From Flavobacterium frigoris (GTDB lineage Bacteria; Bacteroidota; Bacteroidia; Flavobacteriales; Flavobacteriaceae), in the NCBI RefSeq assembly GCF_900111075.1, contig NZ_FOFZ01000012.1, forward strand, positions 43,868 to 107,867: DNA of 64,000 nt. The letters are read 5' to 3'. Positions 56,273-62,959 of the stretch are shown here, one piece after another. Within the stretch, counting starts at the first letter, position 1; each line of letters begins with the position of its first letter. A model generated the notes under the pieces. The model was not told where the DNA came from and made no database searches. It saw nothing but the letters and a program-made list of their open reading frames with translations. Position numbers and translations under genes: made by a program.

Positions 56273-56476
56273 CTAACCAATAATCAGCGGTTCAACCTGT
56301 TCAATTTTTAGGCTTGTATATTGGCAGAACTCTTCTATAGATACAAGCTCATTTTGGAGCTTATTGCGTTCCTTTCGGATGTTTTGTAACAGTCTAATAC
56401 TTTGGCGATAGCTCTTTCCGGTAATGCGTTGTATATCCTTCGGGTAAATACACAATCTCTTATATTCTGTTTTCAT
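56273..56476 (-). CDS. 67-residue orphan protein with a decayed paralogue nearby
   Basis: 67 residues: basic, helical, no cysteine cluster. The N-terminus YKRLCIYPKDIQRITGKSYR followed by QSIRLLQNIRKERNK resembles a short DNA-binding helix pair, but no family is recognised. The last 30 residues (VSIEEFCQYTSLKIEQVEPL) match the decayed copy at 45661-45811. Two copies flanking the GH92 locus, one dead, suggest a mobile or duplicated origin. It lies 90 nt downstream of the HipT-like gene. Confidence 0.6.
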   Translation of the reverse strand: MKTEYKRLCIYPKDIQRITGKSYRQSIRLLQNIRKERNKLQNELVSIEEFCQYTSLKIEQVEPLIIG

Positions 56477-56565
56477 ACTCTATCTATAGCTTTGATTGGG
56501 CTTTGGCTTACTTAAAAATTCTATTATCCGAACTTCTAAGTAAAATTAAACAAAAAAGTGCTTGT

Positions 56566-57522
56566 TTACTTAGGCTGAAATAAACTGCTGTATCTTTCCT
56601 CTAATAGTAGTTTGTATTTTTCTTTGAATGCTTCAGACAGGAATGAATTGTCGATCCACTGCATGGCAATTGGTTTGTTTTTTTGGAATCGTTTTACTAT
56701 TCCTTTTAGCTGTTTTTCGTTAAGACCAAGGTTTGTTCCTAGTGTTTGGAAATGCTCCCATTTTAGTTTTTTCTTTTTTCCATCGAGAGTTAAGGCTAGT
56801 TCTTCGGTGTCTTCCGGGTTTACTATGGCCACGTTCAACAGATCATAGGCTGGAGCCAATGTCCAACTATCCCCTGTATTGATCATCGAGAAGTTCTTCA
56901 GGTGCATGTCGTTGTTTCCGGTCAGATAGCTGAAAACACCTAATTCCAAAAAGTATAGTTTGTCCAGTAAGGTATTGTCTGAGAATTCGTTGATGGCTTT
57001 GCCTATTTTCTCCATCGAGCTTTTGTATTTGTCAAAAGCTTCCGTGATTTGGAACATGTCGAGCATGTGGATTTTTTCTCCAGTAGTTGTCCTATCAATG
57101 CGTTTGGTAATATAGGAAAGCTCGCCAGATTGTAGTCGGATCAAGCTTGATTTTACAGTGTTAATTCCAAAAGCTTCTGCAATGCGCATCGTTACATGTT
57201 CATTTGCGGGCATTTCAGGGAATTGTTCGGATGGCGGTTTGAAAATATAATTACCGCCCAAAGCACCTACCACGGTAAGACGTCCTTTATTCCCGTCCTG
57301 AATCGTGTCATTTACTATTGATAGTGATAATTTGGGTTGTACCCCGGGTACTGCTACGCTTCGCTCCACCACATTTAGCGCTAAGGCGGTCATTTGTTTT
57401 AGGGTATGTTCAAATGCAGGTTGGTGTTTTGTTCCAAAAAACGCTAAGCTACATTGCTCGTGAAAATCACCTCCAATTGTATCCTCTACTATCTGATAAC
57501 AATATACGCATTTCTTACTCAT
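56566..57522 (-). CDS. hipT: HipT-like kinase toxin with added zinc-ribbon-like N-terminus
   Basis: 318 residues from the ATG at 57522, chosen because its ATGAGTAA overlap with the gene before it is typical; an upstream ATG at 57600 would overlap it by 86 nt. An N-terminal CVYC-x12-HEQC cluster (about residues 5-24) may bind zinc. The kinase core has the glycine-rich loop VPGVQPKLSLSI, the ATP lysine in YIFKPP, the hinge region YITKRIDR, the catalytic NNDMHLKNFS and the metal Asp in APAYDLLN. HipA-family kinases phosphorylate aminoacyl-tRNA synthetases and stop growth. The first HipA subdomain is absent here and encoded separately. Confidence 0.85.
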   Translation of the reverse strand: MSKKCVYCYQIVEDTIGGDFHEQCSLAFFGTKHQPAFEHTLKQMTALALNVVERSVAVPGVQPKLSLSIVNDTIQDGNKGRLTVVGALGGNYIFKPPSEQFPEMPANEHVTMRIAEAFGINTVKSSLIRLQSGELSYITKRIDRTTTGEKIHMLDMFQITEAFDKYKSSMEKIGKAINEFSDNTLLDKLYFLELGVFSYLTGNNDMHLKNFSMINTGDSWTLAPAYDLLNVAIVNPEDTEELALTLDGKKKKLKWEHFQTLGTNLGLNEKQLKGIVKRFQKNKPIAMQWIDNSFLSEAFKEKYKLLLEERYSSLFQPK

Positions 57523-57847
57523 TTTCATTTGGTATTGGTTGAACACTGACGGCACCGATACAATTTTGGCAGCAGGCCAAGAGTAATCCCATACGGTCAT
57601 TGGGATTGATTTTCCAGTTTTTGGATGCGATATCCAGGAGCCAGCCTTCAGGAATTAGTCCTTCAAAAAAGGGGAATAATCGTTTGTCGGTATATGTTTT
57701 AGGACTTACTGGCATCGTAAACGTAATGAACTGTTTGGGATGTTTCTTTATGTATTGTTCTTCATACTGAAAGATATAGTCTCCTTCATCTGTTTCGGTG
57801 AGTATTCCCGCTAAGACGTCTTTATAATATATTGCTGCCTTTCTCAT
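57515..57847 (-). CDS. hipS: HipS-like protein (HipA N-terminal subdomain 1)
   Basis: 110 residues that are the whole HipA N-terminal subdomain: KAAIYYKDVLAGILTETDEGDYIFQYEEQYI, FITFTMPVSPKTYTDKRLFPFFEGLIPEGWLLDIASKNWKIN and DRMGLLLACCQNCIGAVSV. In tripartite HipBST systems this piece is a separate antitoxin that inhibits the kinase. The gene overlaps hipT by 8 nt and the HTH gene by 1 nt (TAATG). Confidence 0.83.
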   Translation of the reverse strand: MRKAAIYYKDVLAGILTETDEGDYIFQYEEQYIKKHPKQFITFTMPVSPKTYTDKRLFPFFEGLIPEGWLLDIASKNWKINPNDRMGLLLACCQNCIGAVSVQPIPNENE

Positions 57848-58071
57848 TATTCTTTCTTTTCATTTTTGGATAATTCTCTTGCGTTAACCGGTGCGAGGGT
57901 ATGCCCGAACATTCGGAGTACCTGGTTTACCTTCTCGAGATTTAGATTTTCTTTGCCTTGTTCTATTTTTCGAATAACGGTAAGTGCTACTCCAGCACGT
58001 TCTGCAAATGCTTCCTGGGTAAGGTTTACTTCATTTCTTTTTTCTTTTACAAAGTCTGCTAGTGTCATCAT
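57847..58071 (-). CDS. hipB: HipB-like HTH regulator of the toxin-antitoxin operon
   Basis: 74 residues from the ATG at 58071; ATGs at 58083 and 58068 are alternatives. The XRE-type HTH is LTQEAFAERAGVALTVIRKIEQGKENLNLEKVNQVLRMFG, close to the Y4mF/HipB antitoxin group. In HipBST systems HipB binds the operon promoter and may boost HipS inhibition of HipT. A palindrome lies about 80 bp upstream. First gene of the three. Confidence 0.85.
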   Translation of the reverse strand: MMTLADFVKEKRNEVNLTQEAFAERAGVALTVIRKIEQGKENLNLEKVNQVLRMFGHTLAPVNARELSKNEKKE

Positions 58072-58152
58072 GATTATATGCATTTACATCGAATTAGAGC
58101 AAATATATGAAATTATATGCAAAAGAATATAATTTACTTGCTAAAACACAAT

Positions 58153-58172
58153 CTATATGTAATTGCATATAG
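58153..58172. promoter_or_regulatory. Probable HipB operator
   Basis: CTATATGTAATTGCATATAG, a 20-bp dyad with nine of ten symmetrical pairs. Partial copies of the half-site TATATGCA occur at 58075-58082 and 58113-58120 in the same leader, so the region between hipB and the divergent gene is a good multi-site operator. Confidence 0.6.
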
Positions 58173-58375
58173 AAATTTATAACTCGTAACGAACTCACAT
58201 GTGTCATTTATGTCGATTTATGCCATCTGTGTCTGATCCTGCCATCTGGTCGTCGAGGCCTTTTTAATGTGATTTAATTAGCTAAAATTTGTATTCAAAT
58301 CAATTGAAAAGTGTTGCAACAGGAAGACGATTGAATTCATTTTAAATTAATTTATAAACTTAAATTTTAGGAATT

Positions 58376-59131
58376 ATGGCAAGACAGAAAGGCATAATTA
58401 AGTTGAAAGGTACTATTGGAGATATTACTTTTTACAAAACCAAAGACGGCCATTTGGCTCGTGAAAAAGGTGGTATTGATGCCAGCAGAATCAAAAATGA
58501 TCCTGCGTTTCAAAGAACCCGTGAAAATGGTTCCGAGTTTGGTAGAGCAGGGAAGGCCGGAAAAACTTTAAGAACGGCTCTGAGAGTCTTACTTCTAAAT
58601 TCTGCGGACGGTAGAGTGGTGAGTCGACTTACCCAAGCGATGGTGAAAGTGATCCAAGCGGATACGATTAGCGAGCGTGGGTTACGAAATGTAATTGATG
58701 GTGAGGCGGAATTGCTTATTGGTTTTGAGTTCAATATCAGAGGGAAACTGGGAACTAGTTTGTTTGCGCCCTATGTAGGGATAATCGACAGAGTATCTGG
58801 AGATATCAGCGTTGATTTGGATTCGTTTATTCCCGCTAATATGATTGCAGCTCCAGGAGGGACGACCCATTTCAAAATTATTTCAGCTGGTGCTGAAATT
58901 GATTTTGAGGCAGAGACTTTCGTATCAACGAATTCTGAAACTGCTATTCTTCCATGGGATATGACTGCAACAGCGGCGATTAGTCATGTAAACCCGGTCA
59001 CGCCAAACAGCACAAAACCGTTGTTTTTGGCTTTAGGTGTTGAGTTTTACCAACAAGTAAATGGCCAGATGTATCCCTTGAAAAATGGATCCTTCAACCC
59101 GTTAGCTTTGGTTAGTGTAAGCGGATTGTAA
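58376..59131 (+). CDS. Conserved Bacteroidetes protein of unknown function (MARQKG-type)
   Basis: 251 residues. The N-terminus MARQKGIIKLKGTIGDITFYK, with REKGGIDASRIKNDPAFQRTRENGSEFGRAGKAGKTLRTALR, matches my memory of an abundant Flavobacterium family usually listed as hypothetical. There is no signal peptide or transmembrane helix. The basic first third is followed by a beta-rich part with FAPYVGIIDRVSGDISVDLDSFIP. It starts a four-gene module with a DUF5675 protein and two membrane proteins. GC content is visibly higher here than in the genes at 61-62 kb. Function unknown. Confidence 0.65.
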   Translation: MARQKGIIKLKGTIGDITFYKTKDGHLAREKGGIDASRIKNDPAFQRTRENGSEFGRAGKAGKTLRTALRVLLLNSADGRVVSRLTQAMVKVIQADTISERGLRNVIDGEAELLIGFEFNIRGKLGTSLFAPYVGIIDRVSGDISVDLDSFIPANMIAAPGGTTHFKIISAGAEIDFEAETFVSTNSETAILPWDMTATAAISHVNPVTPNSTKPLFLALGVEFYQQVNGQMYPLKNGSFNPLALVSVSGL

Positions 59132-59153
59132 TACCGATTATGTATTCAATATA

Positions 59154-59171
59154 GTCCAATAAAAATTGGAC
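59154..59171. terminator. Hairpin between the MARQKG-type gene and the DUF5675 gene
   Basis: GTCCAAT (59154-59160) pairs with ATTGGAC (59165-59171) over an AAAA loop. Outer words CCGAT near 59134 and ATATCGG near 59184 can extend it. It may stabilise or end the upstream transcript. Confidence 0.45.
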
Positions 59172-59240
59172 CATTTTCATACTATATCGGCATTATACCA
59201 GAAAATTTTCGGATAAATACAAAAATATAATTGATATAAG

Positions 59241-59681
59241 ATGGGTTTAGTATTAACCAGAATCTATTTTCCTGAAGGAACGCAAGGGATACTAGAATGG
59301 AACGGCACATTAGTTTGTTATACCATCGAATTGCCTTGGTTGGGAAATCAAAGGCGTATCTCTTGTATTCCGGAAGGAGAATATGTTTTGCAGAAGCGGT
59401 TTAGCCCAAAATTTAAATGGCACTTGCATTTGAGAAATGTTCCGGGAAGAGATTTAATATTAATCCATCCCGCCAATGACGCCAAAAAAGAATTATTGGG
59501 CTGTATTGCTCCTGTAGCGCAACATAGTGGAGTAGGAAAGGGAATTTATTCCCGAAAAGCGTTGGAAAAGCTGAAAGCTTTGGTTTATGCAGCTTTAGAT
59601 CGCAATGAAGAAGTAAAAATAAGTATCCAATCTAATCCTTCGACTCCGCTCAGGACGACAAGGCTGAAAAAAAGTAGATAA
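59241..59681 (+). CDS. DUF5675 family protein
   Basis: 146 residues. TRIYFPEGTQGILEWNGTLVCYTIELPWLGNQRRISCIPEGEYVLQKR, LHLRNVPGRDLILIHPANDAKKELLGCIAP and the end SRKALEKLKALVYAALDR fit DUF5675. The family is found in phage-like and bacterial contexts and resembles L,D-transpeptidase-like folds in length and motif style, but its role is unknown. The last 15 or so residues (SNPSTPLRTTRLKKSR) are translated from a repeat-like sequence and are probably not native to the fold. Confidence 0.8.
   Translation: MGLVLTRIYFPEGTQGILEWNGTLVCYTIELPWLGNQRRISCIPEGEYVLQKRFSPKFKWHLHLRNVPGRDLILIHPANDAKKELLGCIAPVAQHSGVGKGIYSRKALEKLKALVYAALDRNEEVKISIQSNPSTPLRTTRLKKSR
59637..59660. repeat. REP-like fragment inside the end of the DUF5675 gene
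   Basis: CCTTCGACTCCGCTCAGGAC followed by GACA resembles the repeated element containing GAGCGGAGTCGAAG found scattered in many bacterial genomes. It lies within the last 16 codons of the DUF5675 gene and supplies a new C-terminal tail. Confidence 0.55.
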
Positions 59682-59684
59682 ATT

Positions 59685-59936
59685 ATGAATGTAGTTGAAC
59701 GCGCGAAAGCGCCCACTCCAAGTTTTTTTAAGATTGTGAGAGCCATTGGTTTGGCTTTGTTGGCCATCAGCGGGAGCGTTATAGCTGCGCCAATTGTTTT
59801 ACCGGCTACTGTCGTGACCGTTGCAGGCTATTTGGCTGTTGCAGGTGGCGTTATCTCAGCGGTAAGTCAAATCACTGTGGATGACAAAGCCAAAAAAGAG
59901 CAGGAAAACCAAAATAAAACCCGTGATGGAGACTAA
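59685..59936 (+). CDS. Small membrane protein of the DUF5675 module
   Basis: 83 residues with a hydrophobic stretch of about 45 residues (IVRAIGLALLAISGSVIAAPIVLPATVVTVAGYLAVAGGVISAVSQI), which can form two glycine- and alanine-rich helices. A basic N-terminus (RAKAPTPSFFKI) and a charged C-terminus flank it. Size and shape are holin-like, but no holin family is recognised. It starts 3 nt after the DUF5675 stop and overlaps the next gene by 11 nt. Confidence 0.7.
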   Translation: MNVVERAKAPTPSFFKIVRAIGLALLAISGSVIAAPIVLPATVVTVAGYLAVAGGVISAVSQITVDDKAKKEQENQNKTRDGD

Positions 59937-60102
59937 TATTTCCCTCCGAATAGGAACCGCATCAGGAACTTTGTTGAGTATTGTGCCCAATATCCTTTCT
60001 GAAGATATTGTAAAAACGACTATCTTAGCGGTAGTGGGAGCCATTGTAAGTTTTGCGGTTTCTCTCCTTTTAAAAGGATTGACAAAATCAAAAAAGAAAT
60101 AA
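59926..60102 (+). CDS. Very small membrane protein of the DUF5675 module
   Basis: 58 residues from the ATG at 59926 (chosen over a start at 59881, which would lie deeper in the preceding gene). SLRIGTASGTLLSIVPNILSEDIVKTTILAVVGAIVSFAVSLLL forms one or two transmembrane helices, ending in KGLTKSKKK. It overlaps the preceding gene by 11 nt, so the two small membrane proteins are co-translated. Function unknown; paired small membrane proteins next to a DUF5675 gene recall a lysis cassette. Confidence 0.65.
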   Translation: METNISLRIGTASGTLLSIVPNILSEDIVKTTILAVVGAIVSFAVSLLLKGLTKSKKK

Positions 60103-60142
60103 TTCGGGTTTGGCTTGGTAACCTTTTTCCGAATTTATATAA

Positions 60143-60172
60143 AAGTCTGGTCGTGAGATCAGGCTTTTTTTT
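60143..60172 (+). terminator. Terminator of the DUF5675 module
   Basis: AAGTCTGGTC (60143-60152) pairs with GATCAGGCTT (60157-60166), with two wobble pairs and a 4-nt loop, and is followed by a T-run. It lies 40 nt after the last small membrane gene. Confidence 0.82.
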
Positions 60173-60373
60173 GTTTATGTAATAAGTTTAAGAATAGTCT
60201 ATTTTAAATTTTAAATTATATGGTTTGTTAAGAAACAAATGAGAGCAAGTTTATAACATTCAATGAGTTAATATTTGTATTTCATTAAAAATTAAATTTT
60301 AAGGAGTAATTGCTTTTTAATTATAAGAAATAGGATTAAATAATTATATATTTGGTAAAAAGATAATAACCCA

Positions 60374-60817
60374 ATGAGTCAGTTAATAAACCCAGAACGT
60401 ACTTATAGCCGACTAGCAATCGATAAAGTTTTTACAAAAACTAAAGCTGTCATGCAGCAAGCCGCACTCATTCGTGGTGGTGATGGATTGGCACTTTATA
60501 TTGATTGTTACACAGGAAAAACACTCAGAGGAGGAGATCCTTACGATTATGAACACTTGCGTTCCTCGGAATCCGTTCATACTCAATTCAAATCTCGTTT
60601 AACTGATGAGCAAATAGCTTTAGTTGTTAATTGTCCCGAAAATGTTGGTATTACTTTAAGATGTATCAATCAATCTAAGGGTAAAAGAAAAATGGAAGAT
60701 TGGTTGAGTAATCCTTCTAACATAACTCTTAATGAAATTGATTTGAAAATAACTTTAGCTAATTTGAAAAAAGCGGATGAAGGGATTGAGAGAAAGGTTA
60801 AGAGTTTTTTGGAATAA
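60374..60817 (+). CDS. Small HNH-nuclease-like protein
   Basis: 147 residues. The middle fits the order of an HNH (beta-beta-alpha metal) nuclease: LYIDCYTGKTLRGG, then YDYEHLRSSESVHTQF with the acidic residue plus His (H81), then ENVGITLRCINQSKGKRKMEDWL with the Asn and Asn-x-x-Lys pattern. No signal peptide and no transmembrane helix. It could be a nuclease effector or a mobile-element or defence nuclease. It is preceded by 270 nt of non-coding DNA and followed 69 nt later by the GTPase operon on the same strand. I do not recognise an established family. Confidence 0.6.
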   Translation: MSQLINPERTYSRLAIDKVFTKTKAVMQQAALIRGGDGLALYIDCYTGKTLRGGDPYDYEHLRSSESVHTQFKSRLTDEQIALVVNCPENVGITLRCINQSKGKRKMEDWLSNPSNITLNEIDLKITLANLKKADEGIERKVKSFLE

Positions 60818-60885
60818 AAAATAGAGCGACAAGAATTGACAGTTTGGAATATTAGTTTTGATAATAAAATTAAATAATTAAAAAA

Positions 60886-61575
60886 ATGAATATAAAAAAA
60901 GTAGGTAAAATCTTAGGAGGTATTGCAATTGGTGTGGGTGCTGTTATTGCCTTACCAGTAGCAGGACCAGTTGGTGCAGTATCATTAGTTGGTGCACTTA
61001 TCGGCGGGGGCATAGGGGGTGTTACAGGTGTTGTTGTAGACTTCTTTGGTAAAGATAGTAAAGCTAATAAACTTGGCATAATAGGAATGCAAGCATCAGG
61101 GAAAACCACTTTTTTAAATAATTTAAGAGGACTTGAGGCAGTTCTTAATCCTACCTCACGTGAAAATTTTGAAAGTTTTAAATTTGAATTAAGTAATGGC
61201 AAAACTATATATATTGATAAAGGTAATGATATAGGGGGAGCTAAAAATTATATGGTAGAATACAGGCAAATTATTGAAAAAAATGATATAGTTTTATATT
61301 TTTTCAATGTTAGTGAGTATCTAACAAGTATTGATTACAAACGTGAATGCAACTCGCGCCTAGATCATATAAATGGAAATATTAAAAATAAAAAATCAGC
61401 AATCATAGCATCACATTCAGACTTATCCCAACACAGTAAAAATAAATTGATCGAAGAAATACTGAATCAAGTTAGAGATAAAAAATATTCGAATTTATTC
61501 AATAATGCTTTTTTCGTAGTTAATTTGACTAAAAGAAATGAAGTTAGTGATTTAATGGATAAAATTTTTGGATAA
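60886..61575 (+). CDS. Membrane-anchored P-loop GTPase-like protein with glycine zipper
   Basis: 229 residues. Residues 7-55 (GKILGGIAIGVGAVIALPVAGPVGAVSLVGALIGGGIGGVTGVVVDFF) form a glycine-zipper hydrophobic pair. Then Walker A/G1 is IIGMQASGKTTF (about 64-76), a G3-like DIGG (about 107-110) stands in place of DxxG, and SHSD in IIASHSDL (about 171-174) may replace the G4 NKxD. So it is a divergent GTPase or NTPase. It is the first gene of a tight, very AT-rich three-gene operon. Small P-loop GTPases linked to membrane helices occur in predicted bacterial conflict systems. Function unproven. Confidence 0.7.
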   Translation: MNIKKVGKILGGIAIGVGAVIALPVAGPVGAVSLVGALIGGGIGGVTGVVVDFFGKDSKANKLGIIGMQASGKTTFLNNLRGLEAVLNPTSRENFESFKFELSNGKTIYIDKGNDIGGAKNYMVEYRQIIEKNDIVLYFFNVSEYLTSIDYKRECNSRLDHINGNIKNKKSAIIASHSDLSQHSKNKLIEEILNQVRDKKYSNLFNNAFFVVNLTKRNEVSDLMDKIFG

Positions 61576-62021
61576 TGAAAAGGATTTTGTATTCACAAAG
61601 TGAGACCCCAGTTAAAGGTGATTATTTCGTTATTGATGGTAATCTAGAAACAAATAATGTTTCTGATTTATCAATGAAAGCATTCCAAATTGTTAATAGT
61701 AGTGAAAATTGGAAAGTTCTATATGAAGATGAAGAGTTGAAAATTAAAAAGAAAGGTAATTTTTTAAGTATAAAATCACATTATAAAAATCAAGATGAAG
61801 TTGGTAGATTTCTTTTTTATATCTATTATATTGAATCGAACAATGTTGAAGAAATGCTGAAGTACTTGAAGGAAGATTCGCTTAAAATTAATAAAGATAT
61901 TGCTTTTAATGTTGAAGAATTAATAACTAAAATTAAAAAAAAAGAAAATATTAAAAAAATAATTATTGTTTTTTTCATTTCATTAATAATAAGTTTTGTA
62001 GTATGGGAAATAGTAAAATAG
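61575..62021 (+). CDS. C-tail-anchored protein of the GTPase operon
   Basis: 148 residues, no recognised family. The soluble part (1-125) is mixed alpha-beta with many charged residues. The last 22 residues (KIIIVFFISLIISFVVWEIV) are one transmembrane helix, so the protein is tail-anchored with its bulk in the cytoplasm. It overlaps the GTPase gene by one base (TAATG) and the next gene by 19 nt. It may recruit the GTPase or the third protein to the membrane. Coding DNA is extremely AT-rich. Confidence 0.65.
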   Translation: MKRILYSQSETPVKGDYFVIDGNLETNNVSDLSMKAFQIVNSSENWKVLYEDEELKIKKKGNFLSIKSHYKNQDEVGRFLFYIYYIESNNVEEMLKYLKEDSLKINKDIAFNVEELITKIKKKENIKKIIIVFFISLIISFVVWEIVK

Positions 62022-62746
62022 TATTGTTTGAAGAAGACGAAAGGTCTTTAAATTATAAATTTGAAAAATTTTCTGACAGATTAAGGTCGACAGAAATTTT
62101 ATCGTTAGAATATGATAAAGAAGAGTTTTTAAATAAATATGAAATAATTGGACAGGAACCTGAATTAGGCTCAGTTTATTATAAGCATCCAAACAAACCT
62201 GGTTTTTATGTAAATAGTTCTTTAGATGAGTATTATTTTATGGAAGAAAAAATTGAGTTTTATGCAAAAGTGGCTCAATTGTTAGGAGCTACAGGTTTTG
62301 AAGCTACAGTGGTTCTAGATAGTATTGAAGAAATGGATTTTAATGGAAATGGCGATTTTAAATATAAAGTTGTCGAATTTGATTCAACGTATAGAAAAAA
62401 TGAGACTAATAAAATCTCTCAAAGGTTAGAATTAAAAAGAAAAATAGAAAAGAAAACGGATTTTGACATCGAAAAAGGGTTTATTAAAGCAAATGATTTT
62501 GTTAAAAGTCACAATTTTTCTGCGGATACAAAATTACAAGGTCTTATAGATTCGAGAGATCCAGAAAATGATTCCTTTAATAAGGAGCAAACTTTAAAAA
62601 CAGAAATAACAAGTGACTATAATCAACTTTTAGAATTTTCAGCAGGTTTGAACGTAATGAAGGATGTTTTTGAATTAAATATGGGTTTTTCGAAAAAGTT
62701 TAAATCAATAAAAAAAGTAAATCTTGATATGGTGATTTATTTTTAA
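62003..62746 (+). CDS. Unrecognised 247-residue protein of the GTPase operon
   Basis: 247 residues, soluble, acidic to neutral, with no signal peptide or helix that would span a membrane. FYAKVAQLLGATGFEATVVLDSIEEMD and QRLELKRKIEKKTDFDIEKGFIKANDFVKSH show helical content; the end FSKKFKSIKKVNLDMVIYF is beta-like. I know no family. Its gene begins 19 nt inside the preceding gene, so the three proteins should be made together. AT-rich like its partners. Confidence 0.65.
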   Translation: MGNSKIVLFEEDERSLNYKFEKFSDRLRSTEILSLEYDKEEFLNKYEIIGQEPELGSVYYKHPNKPGFYVNSSLDEYYFMEEKIEFYAKVAQLLGATGFEATVVLDSIEEMDFNGNGDFKYKVVEFDSTYRKNETNKISQRLELKRKIEKKTDFDIEKGFIKANDFVKSHNFSADTKLQGLIDSRDPENDSFNKEQTLKTEITSDYNQLLEFSAGLNVMKDVFELNMGFSKKFKSIKKVNLDMVIYF

Positions 62747-62810
62747 GAGAATATTACAGCGATTTAAATATGAAAACCTTATGGGTAATTAATAATTTAA
62801 ATTTAAAAAA

Positions 62811-62912
62811 ATGAAAACACATTATTTTATTGGAAAAACTGGTATTTATTTGAAACTAGGACTTCCGTCTTCAGGCAGAAAAGGGAAAACGTTAGTTTAT
62901 TATCCTTATTAG
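62811..62912 (+). CDS. Possible 33-residue peptide
   Basis: ATG at 62811, TAG at 62910-62912, product starting MKTHYFIGKTGIYLKLGLPS and ending in KTLVYYPY. It is rich in K, G and Y, with no hydrophobic anchor. It lies between the third gene of the GTPase operon and the terminator, and its composition differs from its neighbours. It could be the last gene of the operon or chance. Confidence 0.3.
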   Translation: MKTHYFIGKTGIYLKLGLPSSGRKGKTLVYYPY

Positions 62913-62923
62913 TAAACCCAAAG

Positions 62924-62953
62924 AAACCTCTTAATTTAAAACTTAAGAGGTTT
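62924..62953. terminator. Terminator shared by the GTPase operon and the WYL gene
   Basis: Perfect 11-bp stem AAACCTCTTAA (62924-62934) with TTAAGAGGTTT (62943-62953), 8-nt loop and flanking A and T runs, between convergent genes. Confidence 0.8.
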
Positions 62954-62959
62954 TATTTA

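Noticed and set aside
57522..57600. Longer HipT start at 57600
   Set aside because: It would overlap the HipS-like gene by 86 nt in another frame, and the added residues do not fit the family. The ATG at 57522 with its ATGAGTAA overlap is typical of coupled genes.
58221..58248. CRISPR-like repeat
   Set aside because: A 9-base word TGCCATCTG occurs twice with a spacing of 19 nt; this is too short and too few for an array. No other array was seen.
58376..60172. A prophage
   Set aside because: No capsid, tail, portal, terminase or integrase gene accompanies the module, and the flanks look chromosomal. Only the lysis-cassette resemblance remains.
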